From assembly GCA_022071945.1 (NCBI GenBank), contig JAJVIN010000020.1, forward strand, positions 62,001-126,000: DNA of 64,000 nt, written 5' to 3'. Made by a program: the position numbers and the translations under genes. The notes beneath the pieces were generated by a model. The model saw nothing but the letters and a program-made list of their open reading frames with translations, did not search any database and had not been told where the DNA came from. Shown here piece after piece: positions 27,267 to 35,078 of this stretch. Source of the stretch: Thermoanaerobaculia bacterium (GTDB lineage Bacteria; Acidobacteriota; Thermoanaerobaculia; UBA5066). How positions within the stretch are numbered: the first letter of the stretch is position 1; each line of letters starts with the position of its first letter.

Positions 27267-29501
27267 ATGAGTGAGGGCCTCTCCCCGATCGCCATTCCCA
27301 CTTCGATCCGCCACGCGTGCGTCTACCGATCCGGAGCGATCGTGACGCGTTCTGGTCAGACGCCAGCCGGGACCCTCAGGGGCGAGTTCTCCGTGGAGGA
27401 CCTTCCGCTGTCGCTCGCGGACGCGAGCGTGCGCGTCTCGGCGCCGCCCGGACTTTCGGTCAGCGGGGTCCGGGTCTCCCTCGCCCTCCCGCCCGCCGGA
27501 GAGACTCCGGAGACCGATTCGGAAGCGGGGATCCGCTCCGCGGAGGAGGCGGTCGCGCGGCTCGAACGGGAGCTGAGGCGGGTGACCGCCGCGCAGACGA
27601 GACGGGAGAAGATCGCCTTCAGCCTTCCGGCTCCGATCGAGGACGAGCCCCCACGCGCCGCCCCGGCGGCCGCGTGGAAGGGCGTCATCGACTGGCTCAC
27701 CGAAGCTGCCGGAAGTGATGTCGAGGAGAGACTGCGCCTCAACGAGGAACTGACAGCCGCGCGGGAGAACCTCGCCCGCCTGGCGCGCGAGCGGGAGGAA
27801 GCCCGACGGCGAGAGTCCGCCCGCGCGGAGAAAGTGCGGAAGCGCGTCACGTTTCATCTCGAGGGGTCGCCTTCCGAACCCGTGACGGTGGACCTGGAAT
27901 ACAGAGTGCCGGGGGCCTGCTGGGTGCCCTCGTACGTCGTTCGGATCGTTCCGCGCGAGGGGCGGGCGACGATCGGGCTGAAAGCCCTCGTCGCACAGAC
28001 TTCGGGAGAAGCGTGGGACCGGATCAAGCTGAGTGTCTCGACGGCGGAACCCTTGCAGGCGAACCGGATCCCCGAGCTTCGCTCTCTGAGGATTGGACGA
28101 CGGCAGCCCCCCACCATCGAGGCCGGCTACCGGGAGGCACCCGAGGGACTCGAGGAGCTCTTCGCACCCATCGACCGCGAGCGGACGCGGCGCCCCTCGC
28201 TCCAGGAACCACCTAGTCCTCCGCGAGCCGAGCCCCCATCGATCACGGGCGTCTTCCATGCCGCCCTGGACGCCGCGCCAACCACGGTTGGCGCGCCAAC
28301 CGTGGTTGGCGCGCCGGCCGCCAAAGGAGAAGGACGCGCGGCCGTCAGGCCTCTTCCGCCGCCGGCTGTCCCGTCCATGCCCCTACCCGTTCCGGCACCC
28401 GCGCCGGTCCGGGCCCCGATGCCGCCTGCCGCCATGCAGCCCCCCGGGGCCGCACCGGCAACAATGGCCGGCGGGCTCGTTCCACAGAGGGTCAAGGAGA
28501 AGGCGGCCTTCGCGGCACGCGCGAGAGCCGACAAGGCCGATGAAGACACTTTCTCGGCCGGAGCCGAGGAGTTCGCCGAGGCGCCGGCGATGGAAGAACC
28601 GGCAGAACCCCCTCCCGGCGCGCTCAGGCCGCGTGAGCTCGACTACACGAGCTACCGCCTCGCTTCCTGGGGCGAGCCTTCAGGCAGGCGGGGACGTCTC
28701 AGACTCTCGTCGATCTCGGACCAGACCGCCGAGCTCGGTCTCGTTCCCGCCGATGCGAGGGCCGTCGAACGGCGTCTGCGAGAAGAGGGTTCGGCCGTCG
28801 TTCGGCCTCAGCTTCCGGAGGGGGCGCGGCCGGTCCACGAATCCGCTGGGACCTTCGACTACCGTTACGACTCCGAGGCTCTCGCCGACATCCCCTGCGA
28901 TGGGACTCTCAACATCGTTCCGATCTTGACCAAGGAGGCCGCGGTTCGGTTCGAGATGGTCGCGGTTCCCCGCGAGAAGCTCGAGGCTTACCGAACGGCC
29001 CAGATGACGAATCCCCTTTCCGTCCCTCTTTTGGCGGGCCCGGTCGACATCTACATGGGCGACGAGTTCCTCGTCCGCACTCCTCTGCGCACCGTGCCGG
29101 CGGGAGGCGAGCTGAGTCTGGGACTCGGGGTCGAGGAGGCCGTCAAGATCTCGAGAAACTGCTTCTTCAACGAGAGCAGCCACGGCCTCCTTGGCGGGGG
29201 CCTGAGCCTCGTCCACAGGGTCGAGATCGAGGTGGCCTCGCGCCTATCCACGAGCGTCCAGATGGACGTTCGAGAACGGGTGCCGGTCCTTTCGGAGAAG
29301 GAGGAGTCGATCGAGATCACAGGCATCGAGGCAAACCCCGCTTGGGAAGCCTTCGACCAGGGTCCGGACCACGTCATCAGGGGAGGCAAGCGCTGGCTCT
29401 TCACCTTGCCCGCGGGTGAGACGCGAAAACTCTCCTATTCCTACACCGTCCGGATCGACGCCAAGAACGAGCTTTTGGGCGGCAACCGGAGGGAATCATG
29501 A
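27267..29501 (+). CDS. MuiA-like (DUF4140/DUF4139) protein with Pro/Ala-rich linker
   Basis: This 744-residue protein starts with the DUF4140-type opening (VYRSGAIVTRSGQ...LPLSLADASVRV). A coiled coil (~85-195) and the DUF4139 region (VTVDLEYRVPGACWVPSYVVRI from ~205) follow. The linker at ~330-420 is rich in Pro, Ala and Val and contains APTTVGAPTVVGAPAA, coded by a 40-bp perfect palindrome. The second half of DUF4139 resumes at about 450 (YTSYRLASWGEP). Proteins of this family are called mucoidy inhibitor MuiA homologues, but their biochemical role is unknown. No signal peptide was seen. Its stop overlaps the start of the second MuiA-like gene (ATGA), so the two are probably partners. Confidence 0.85.
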   Translation: MSEGLSPIAIPTSIRHACVYRSGAIVTRSGQTPAGTLRGEFSVEDLPLSLADASVRVSAPPGLSVSGVRVSLALPPAGETPETDSEAGIRSAEEAVARLERELRRVTAAQTRREKIAFSLPAPIEDEPPRAAPAAAWKGVIDWLTEAAGSDVEERLRLNEELTAARENLARLAREREEARRRESARAEKVRKRVTFHLEGSPSEPVTVDLEYRVPGACWVPSYVVRIVPREGRATIGLKALVAQTSGEAWDRIKLSVSTAEPLQANRIPELRSLRIGRRQPPTIEAGYREAPEGLEELFAPIDRERTRRPSLQEPPSPPRAEPPSITGVFHAALDAAPTTVGAPTVVGAPAAKGEGRAAVRPLPPPAVPSMPLPVPAPAPVRAPMPPAAMQPPGAAPATMAGGLVPQRVKEKAAFAARARADKADEDTFSAGAEEFAEAPAMEEPAEPPPGALRPRELDYTSYRLASWGEPSGRRGRLRLSSISDQTAELGLVPADARAVERRLREEGSAVVRPQLPEGARPVHESAGTFDYRYDSEALADIPCDGTLNIVPILTKEAAVRFEMVAVPREKLEAYRTAQMTNPLSVPLLAGPVDIYMGDEFLVRTPLRTVPAGGELSLGLGVEEAVKISRNCFFNESSHGLLGGGLSLVHRVEIEVASRLSTSVQMDVRERVPVLSEKEESIEITGIEANPAWEAFDQGPDHVIRGGKRWLFTLPAGETRKLSYSYTVRIDAKNELLGGNRRES
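28274..28313. repeat. 40-bp perfect palindrome inside the first MuiA-like gene
   Basis: Every base from 28274 to 28313 pairs with its mirror base. The centre is GGCGCGCC flanked by CCAACCACGGTT on one side and its complement on the other. It codes for a repeated Ala-Pro-Thr/Val-Val-Gly linker. Its core, GGCGCGCCAACCACGGTT, is closely related to the 18-bp tandem repeat at 31043-31163. Confidence 0.85.
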
Positions 29502-31027
29502 GCGGCACCGTCATCGAGGCCCCGGTTGCGAGAGTCATCTTCTTCGAGGACCGGGCCCAGGTCATTCGCCAGGCGCGGATCCCGCTTCCAGGAGGCGCTT
29601 CGCAGGTTCTCTTGGCGGGAATCTCCCCCGTCGCCGTGGACAGCTCCCTTCTCGCGAGGGCCCAGGGGGCCCGCGTCGACGAGGCGCGGATCAACCGCCG
29701 CTGGCGGATCGGTCCGGGGGAACAGCCCGAGAAAACAGCTGCCCTCACGGAGTCTCTCCGGAAGCTCCGGGCGGAGCGCGCCCGCAAGGACGGGAAGCGC
29801 CAGGTCCAGGAAAGCCGTCTTTGGCGGCTGGAGAAGGCCGCGGAACTCAGAACCGAGTCGATCGGACTCGAGATGACGGTCGCGCCGGATTTTGCGGATT
29901 CCTGGAGATCGGAGCTTTCGAGCTTCGAGGCCTCGGCAAGTGAGGCCGAACAGGCGATGGCGGCTCTCATCTCCGAGGTTCGCGACCTCGACCGCCGCAT
30001 CGCCGTCGTGGAAGCGAGGCTTCGGGAGTCCGGACCCTTCGAGCCCATCCTGGAAGCCGCGATCACGGTCGATCTGACGGCGGCCGAGGCAGGCGAGGTC
30101 GAGCTCACGATCCAGTACATCGTTCCCTGCGCGCTCTGGCGGCCCATGCACCGGGCCCGCCTGGAGGGGAGCCGAGTCGAGTTCCAGAGGGGCGCGGCAG
30201 CCTGGGAGGCGACGGGTGAAGTGTGGCGAGACGTCGAGGCGGCCTTTTCGACTGCCAGGCCCGCCAGAAGATCTGAACCTCCCCTTCTGACAGACGATCT
30301 CCTCGCCGTGCGTAAGCGCATGGAAAAGCAGATCCAGGTCGCGATGCGCGAGCAGGAGATCTCGACGACGGGTGAAGGCCAGGACCGCCTGATGGACGAG
30401 ATCCCCGGAGTCGATGACGGCGGCGAATCCAGACTGATGACTTCTTCGATGCGTGTCACGTTTCTCCCGGATGGACGAATGACATGGATCCCGCTCGACA
30501 GCTTCTCGGCCCAGGCAGAGCTCGACCGGATCGCCCGGCCCGAGCGAATCGGGGCGGTCCTGCGGCGATCCCGCCAGAGAAACGGCGCGAGCACGCCGAT
30601 CCTGGCCGGGCCCGTGGAGCTGATCCGGGAAGGTGGTTCCGCGGGCATGACCGAAGTTCCGTTCGTGGCGGCCGGCGAGACGTTCGTCCTGGCGTGGGGC
30701 CCCGACGAGTCCCTGCGGATTCAGCGAGAGACCGAGGAACACCGGGAGGTCGTGCGCTTGACCGGCCGGCAGAACGTCACCCGCACCGTGAGGCTCTTTG
30801 CCTCAAACCTCGAGAGCCGGGAAGTGTCCTTCCAGCTCGAAGAGCGGATTCCGGTCTCGGAGATCGAAGACGTCTCGGTCGAGATCCTGGGGAAGGAGTC
30901 CACCCCCGGTCTGAAGGCGGACGAACAGGGAATCGTCCACCACACCGTTTCGCTGAGACCGCTCGCGACGGCGAAGATCCAGCTCGTTTACCGGCTCTCG
31001 GCGGGGTCTTCGGTGAAGGGGATCTAG
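29498..31027 (+). CDS. Second MuiA-like (DUF4139) protein
   Basis: This 509-residue protein is a paralogue of its upstream neighbour. It has a DUF4140-like opening (VIFFEDRAQVIRQARIPLPGG...LLAGISPVAVDSSLLARA), a helical coiled-coil stretch (~75-190) and a DUF4139 body (TIQYIVPCALWRPMHRARLEG from ~200, EERIPVSEIEDVSVEIL near 450). There is no long Pro-rich linker and no signal peptide. Its ATG overlaps the preceding stop as ATGA. The pair is likely made together and may form a complex, which is inference. Downstream of its stop lies the 18-bp tandem repeat. Confidence 0.85.
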   Translation: MSGTVIEAPVARVIFFEDRAQVIRQARIPLPGGASQVLLAGISPVAVDSSLLARAQGARVDEARINRRWRIGPGEQPEKTAALTESLRKLRAERARKDGKRQVQESRLWRLEKAAELRTESIGLEMTVAPDFADSWRSELSSFEASASEAEQAMAALISEVRDLDRRIAVVEARLRESGPFEPILEAAITVDLTAAEAGEVELTIQYIVPCALWRPMHRARLEGSRVEFQRGAAAWEATGEVWRDVEAAFSTARPARRSEPPLLTDDLLAVRKRMEKQIQVAMREQEISTTGEGQDRLMDEIPGVDDGGESRLMTSSMRVTFLPDGRMTWIPLDSFSAQAELDRIARPERIGAVLRRSRQRNGASTPILAGPVELIREGGSAGMTEVPFVAAGETFVLAWGPDESLRIQRETEEHREVVRLTGRQNVTRTVRLFASNLESREVSFQLEERIPVSEIEDVSVEILGKESTPGLKADEQGIVHHTVSLRPLATAKIQLVYRLSAGSSVKGI

Positions 31028-31042
31028 GGGCTCAGACTCGCG

Positions 31043-31163
31043 CTCGCACGCCAGCCGCCGCTGGCGCGCCAACCACGGCTGGCGCGCCAACTACGGCTGG
31101 CGCGGCAACTACGGCTGGCGCGGCAACTACGGCTGGCGCGGCAACTACGGCTGGCGCGGCAAC
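31043..31163. repeat. 18-bp tandem repeat (about 6.5 copies) between convergent genes
   Basis: Units of CTGGCGCGGCAACTACGG, with GCC/GGC and ACC/ACT variants, repeat exactly every 18 bp. The first copy is degenerate. The array lies between the stop of the second MuiA-like gene and the end of the YiiX-like gene, outside any credible coding region. Because the period is a multiple of three, all six frames stay open across it, which explains the spurious low-complexity ORFs in the track. Related sequence occurs inside genes at 28274 and 63969. Confidence 0.9.
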
Positions 31164-31235
31164 GATCAGGAGGGCGGACGTGACCGGCCGCCCTCCATCT
31201 CAGCCCGGCGGCAGGGACAGGAATGCCACGCCGGC

Positions 31236-32801
31236 TCACGGCAAGAGCACATCCCAATTGACCCGGCGCCACGACTTCCTGAACTCCAGGACGTCCGAGG
31301 GCCGGGCGGACTTCTTCTCCTCGCTGCCGTCGAGAAACGCCACGAAGTCGAGTTGCCGTTCTGGCCCGTCGTAGGCCTCGTCGAACATCCTGACGATGTC
31401 GTTGGCGGGGAGCGTCATCCGTCCCGCGACGTCGACCAGAGGGAGGGACAGTCCCTTCATGTCCGTGGCGGGCGCGTAGCTCTTGACGGCCAGCTCCGTG
31501 CAAACGAGGGTGGCGTCCGAGAAGAAGTCGAAGTTGAAATCGTAGGGGCGCCCCTGGTACGCGAAGGCTCGCGCCACGGCCCTCGCCTTTTCGACCTTGC
31601 CGACCCTGGGCCGGAGCACCCCGACGTAGTCGGCCAAGAGCGCGTGCTCGATCGCGGTAAAGGAGACGCCTTCGCTGATGGCCTCGATGACGCGGATCGG
31701 CCTGTTTCCCTGGAAGTCGGCGCCCTCCCGGTAGGCCTTCCACTTCCGCGGATACCGGGCCTGTAACCAGGCCGTGAACGACTCGGCCTTGGGCGTCTGG
31801 GAAGCCACCCATGCTCTCACCTCCGGGTCGGCGTCGAAGTACGCGGACAGGGACGAGGAGTCGCCCGTGAAGAGCTCGGCGTGCTTCCAGAATCCGGGCA
31901 GCCCGACGTTGGAAAGGAACCAGTTCTGCCGCGTCAAGACGAGGTCTCCGGGCTCCATCTTGCTGACGAGCGCCTCGGCCTGGTCCCGAGTGACGAGCCC
32001 GCGCCCGATGCGCCTCACCCGCGTGTCGCCCATCCACTCCGCGACGTCCTTTTGCACGGGGAAGATCGCCTTCTTCGTCGAGTCCTTCAGGATGTCCGCG
32101 GTGTTCCCTGCGTAGAGCGTCACCCCGCGCCTCTTCAACTCTTCTCTCGCCTCCCGCGAGCCTTGCGTCATGGCTCCGAGAGCCCACTTCACTTCAAGGA
32201 CGTCCGCCGTTCTCGACTTTTCGAGCCGAGGTCTGACGAGAGGCACGTAAGCGTCTCCCGTGAAGAGCTGAGTCGTCGTCGAGGCGTGAATCACCCGGAG
32301 CTTGAAGGCCGCGAAGGCCCCGGCCGGAATACCGAACTCGGCGTCTGGCTCGTCAAGAAGGACCTCGAGCTGAGGAACTCCGGCCGCGCGCCCGACAAAC
32401 GAGAGCCCGTTCGCCAGCTCCGCCGTGAGTGCGGTGTGCGTCACGAGAAACCCCCAGGCGTGCTTGTCGCTCGTGGGGAGGACCTTGTAAAAGTCCCAGT
32501 AGCGCTGACGCATTCCCTCCACGGCCGATGCGTAGGCGTAGAACGAGCCCCAGCTGGAAAGCAGGGTGCGCTTCTGTGCGACGGAGTAGGCGCTCTTCTT
32601 GTCGAGGGCGAAAAGCTCTGGTTTCTCCGCGAGCTGTTTCAGCACGCGCCGCATCCCGTCGGACCAAATCCTGAGTTCGGCGAGGTCCGCACGGGCCACC
32701 CGGGCGAACTCGGCATCCGGGAGCGAGTAGAGCCCCTTCGGCGGTTCCGCCGGGGTGCTCGAAAGAGCGAGGTGCGCGGCGACGAGAATGGCGAAGGGCA
32801 T
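31236..32801 (-). CDS. Exported YiiX-like permuted papain-fold (NlpC/P60 superfamily) protein
   Basis: This 521-residue protein has an N-terminal export signal (MPFAILVAAHLALSSTPA). The first half is helical and unrecognised. From about residue 285 it shows the circularly permuted papain-fold hallmarks. These are EPGDLVLTRQNWFLSNVGLPGFWKHAELF with the catalytic His, a middle ALLADYVGVLRP, and GRPYDFNFDFFSDATLVCTELAV with the catalytic Cys. YiiX-type enzymes are predicted amidases or peptidases acting on cell-wall or lipid substrates. The exact substrate cannot be read from sequence. It follows the ABC lipoprotein gene on the same strand after a 115-bp gap holding two GC-rich hairpins. Confidence 0.85.
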   Translation of the reverse strand: MPFAILVAAHLALSSTPAEPPKGLYSLPDAEFARVARADLAELRIWSDGMRRVLKQLAEKPELFALDKKSAYSVAQKRTLLSSWGSFYAYASAVEGMRQRYWDFYKVLPTSDKHAWGFLVTHTALTAELANGLSFVGRAAGVPQLEVLLDEPDAEFGIPAGAFAAFKLRVIHASTTTQLFTGDAYVPLVRPRLEKSRTADVLEVKWALGAMTQGSREAREELKRRGVTLYAGNTADILKDSTKKAIFPVQKDVAEWMGDTRVRRIGRGLVTRDQAEALVSKMEPGDLVLTRQNWFLSNVGLPGFWKHAELFTGDSSSLSAYFDADPEVRAWVASQTPKAESFTAWLQARYPRKWKAYREGADFQGNRPIRVIEAISEGVSFTAIEHALLADYVGVLRPRVGKVEKARAVARAFAYQGRPYDFNFDFFSDATLVCTELAVKSYAPATDMKGLSLPLVDVAGRMTLPANDIVRMFDEAYDGPERQLDFVAFLDGSEEKKSARPSDVLEFRKSWRRVNWDVLLP

Positions 32802-32870
32802 ACGGCTTCCCCCTGTTGACTGGGCGCTTCTTTTGGATGGACCGGACTCATAGCCTACATGGCGGCAGCG

Positions 32871-32912
32871 GCGCTGGCCGGGGGCCAGCGAGCGCTGGCC
32901 GGGGGCCGGCGC
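32871..32912. repeat. Two 21-bp GC-rich hairpin repeats
   Basis: Two near-identical units, GCGCTGGCCGGGGGCCAGCG(A) and GCGCTGGCCGGGGGCCGGCGC, sit side by side. Each folds on itself (GCTGGCC-GGG-GGCCAGC in the first). They lie just beyond the stop of the substrate-binding protein gene and before the YiiX-like gene on the same strand, so they could terminate the first transcript. Confidence 0.6.
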
Positions 32913-32916
32913 GGCC

Positions 32917-34395
32917 TCACCTCGACTTGGAGTCCGACCAGGAGATCTCTCGGAGGATGACCTGTCCGTTCTGCCGGGGCTGGAAGCGGACCCGGTTGTC
33001 GACCCCGTAGGAGCGCATCCGGTTGTACAGCGGGATGAGCGGGAGATCCTCCATGCTGATCCTCATGGCTTCCTGAAGGGCCTCCAACCTCAGGCTGGGC
33101 TGCAGGATGGTGGCGGCCCTCTCGATGGCCCGGTCGAGCTCGGGGTTGGAGTAGGCCCCGAAATTGGAGGCTCCGTAACTCGCGCCGTCCGGAGTGTGAA
33201 GGACCGCGTCGAAGATGTCCGAAGCGTCTCCGTAGCACGCCCAGCCGACCGAGAAGAAACGGCTCCCGGCATTGTTGAGCCGCGCGGAGAAGTCGGGCCA
33301 GTCGAGGCTCTCGACTTTTACGCGGATGCCAATTCGCGAAAGCTGCTCGGCGACGACCGGGCCGACCGTCCCGGCGGAGGAAGCCGGCATGTCGAGCGTG
33401 ACATCGAACCCCTTCTCGTACCCCGCCTTCCGCATCAGCTCGCGCGCCTTCTCCAGGCGGGGCCGGCCCGCGTCACGGCCCGGCAGGAAGCCAAACACGG
33501 TGGGCGGGACGATCTGATCAACCGGCGCCGCCTCGACCCCCGACTGTCGAATGAGGGCCTCCGAATCGACCGCCCAGTAGATGGCTTCCCTCACCTCGCG
33601 GCTCCTCAGGGGACCCTCGACCTTGAAGTTCACGCCCAGGACGACGACGGCGAGCCCAGGGTAGCTGAGATATCTGACCCCCTCGCCCGCGTCCGCAACC
33701 TCGCGCCTGGGGACTTCTCTGACCAGGTGGACCTCTCCCCTCGCGAGCGCCTTCGCTCTTTCAACCGGGCCGGGGATCACCTTGAACATGGCCTTCTTGA
33801 TTGGCGGCGCGCCCCCCCAATAGCCCTCGTTTGCCGCAAGCGAAAGCGCGTTGCCGGGGGCGTACTCGACCACGCGATAAGGACCCGTTCCGATGGCCTT
33901 CCCCATGCTGGCGGGCGTATCTTGAGGGACGATGCCGACGACGGCGAGCTTGTTCAAGAGGACCGGATGCGGGACCTCGGTATGCAGCTCGAGGGCAGAC
34001 GGGGACACGATCTCGATCCCCCGGATCGCCAGGAGGTAGTGGGCGGACTTCAGGCGCAGCGCTCGTTCGAGGCTGTACTTCACGTCACGCGCGGTGACGG
34101 GCCGGCCGTCGTGAAAAGTGACCCCCTCGCGTAACTTGAAGCGCCAGGTCAGATCTGTCGGGTTGCTCCAGCTCTCGGCCAGCCCGGGGACGACCTGCAT
34201 GTCCTTGTCGAATGCCACGAGCGCGTCGTAGACGTTGCTGAGGACCGAGTGAGTGACGCTGTCGTCGTGCTGATGCGGATCGATCGTGATGATGTCCTGA
34301 TCCATCGCCACGACCAGGACACCCGGATGCTCGGCACGAGGGCGACAGCCGAAAAGGACTATCGCGAGGCAGATCACCGCGAGCCGAGAGAGCAT
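32917..34395 (-). CDS. Peptide/nickel-type ABC transporter substrate-binding lipoprotein
   Basis: This 492-residue protein has a lipoprotein signal with lipobox VLFGC at residue ~17, so it should be anchored in a membrane facing the periplasm. The SBP_bac_5 fold is clear: DIITIDPHQHDDSVTHSVLSNVYDALV, LAESWSNPTDLTWRFKLREGVTFHDG.P.TARDVKYSLER, IGTGPYRVVEYAPG and REVREAIYWAVD. Usual ligands are oligopeptides, nickel or other small molecules. No permease or ATPase gene is adjacent, so it is an orphan binding protein here. Confidence 0.92.
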   Translation of the reverse strand: MLSRLAVICLAIVLFGCRPRAEHPGVLVVAMDQDIITIDPHQHDDSVTHSVLSNVYDALVAFDKDMQVVPGLAESWSNPTDLTWRFKLREGVTFHDGRPVTARDVKYSLERALRLKSAHYLLAIRGIEIVSPSALELHTEVPHPVLLNKLAVVGIVPQDTPASMGKAIGTGPYRVVEYAPGNALSLAANEGYWGGAPPIKKAMFKVIPGPVERAKALARGEVHLVREVPRREVADAGEGVRYLSYPGLAVVVLGVNFKVEGPLRSREVREAIYWAVDSEALIRQSGVEAAPVDQIVPPTVFGFLPGRDAGRPRLEKARELMRKAGYEKGFDVTLDMPASSAGTVGPVVAEQLSRIGIRVKVESLDWPDFSARLNNAGSRFFSVGWACYGDASDIFDAVLHTPDGASYGASNFGAYSNPELDRAIERAATILQPSLRLEALQEAMRISMEDLPLIPLYNRMRSYGVDNRVRFQPRQNGQVILREISWSDSKSR

Positions 34396-34405
34396 GAGCG
34401 AGATC

Positions 34406-34921
34406 TTAGTCCTTGCGCGGGCCCGCGTCCGGCCCCCGGGCCACTGAATTCCGGCGAGAAAGCCGTCTGTGGAGCCCGAGATAGAGAAGGCCGGCCAGGA
34501 CTCCCGCCGGGACGGTGATCCAGCCGATCAGAAGCAGGCTCCAGAACGACATCACGAGCGAGGCCCACAGGCCGTCGATCGGACCGAGCACTCGAATCTC
34601 GCCGTAGCCTTTCGTCCCGGTCAGGAGGCTCACGAGGATCGCGATGTACCAGGCCAGCGGATGAGACAGCGCCCCGGCAAAGGCCCCCGCCAGCCCTGCC
34701 CTCGGAAAGGAGATCCGCCCATCCCGGGAGGAGAACACTCGCCAGAAAAAGACGCCCGCAAGAAAGCTGGCGAGACCCGCGCTGAAGACGACCACCCACC
34801 AGCCCGTTGCTCTCCCGTTCCACAGAACGAAGAGAGCGGCCGCGAGTCCCATCGTCCCGAAAGCGAGGCCGGCCAAGAGCGCGCTGGGCCGTTCTGGTTC
34901 GTCTGGAGGCGAGGTCATCAT
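34406..34921 (-). CDS. Small multi-pass membrane protein of unknown function
   Basis: I use the ATG at 34921 (171 residues), 8 nt after GGAGG; the track start at 35047 would include the 18-bp minisatellite. Four membrane helices are visible: LLAGLAFGTMGLAAALFVLW, WWVVVFSAGLASFLAGVFFW, PLAWYIAILVSLLTG and LVMSFWSLLLIGWITVPAGVLAGLLYLGL. No family was recognised. It ends 11 nt before the ATG of the ABC lipoprotein gene on the same strand, so co-transcription is likely. Confidence 0.7.
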   Translation of the reverse strand: MMTSPPDEPERPSALLAGLAFGTMGLAAALFVLWNGRATGWWVVVFSAGLASFLAGVFFWRVFSSRDGRISFPRAGLAGAFAGALSHPLAWYIAILVSLLTGTKGYGEIRVLGPIDGLWASLVMSFWSLLLIGWITVPAGVLAGLLYLGLHRRLSRRNSVARGPDAGPRKD

Positions 34922-34988
34922 GCAGAGAACCTCCGTTTCCGCCACCATCTTCTCTCCAAACGAGCCGCCAGGGCGGCCACGCCAGGCA

Positions 34989-35053
34989 GGAATCCCGGGA
35001 CTTCCCGGAATCCCGGGACTTCCCGGAATCCAGGAACTTCCCGGCATCCCGGG
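34989..35053. repeat. 18-bp tandem repeat in the divergent promoter region
   Basis: GGAATCCCGGGACTTCCC repeats twice exactly, then once with changes (GGAATCCAGGAACTTCCC) and once partially (GGCATCCCGGG). It lies between the divergent membrane-protein gene at 34921 and the spermidine-synthase-like gene at 35079. The unit contains CCCGGG. Its period matches the unrelated-looking array at 31043. Confidence 0.88.
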
Positions 35054-35078
35054 GGCCCTCCCGGCCTATTCTTGGTTC

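Noticed and set aside
31043-31163. CRISPR array
   Set aside because: The units are directly adjacent 18-bp repeats with no spacers, and no cas gene is near.
34920-35078. Collagen-like N-terminus (GIPGLPGIPGLP) of the spermidine-synthase-like protein
   Set aside because: It is only the translation of the 18-bp minisatellite; a TATTCT box and the membrane helix at the ATG at 35079 support a later start.
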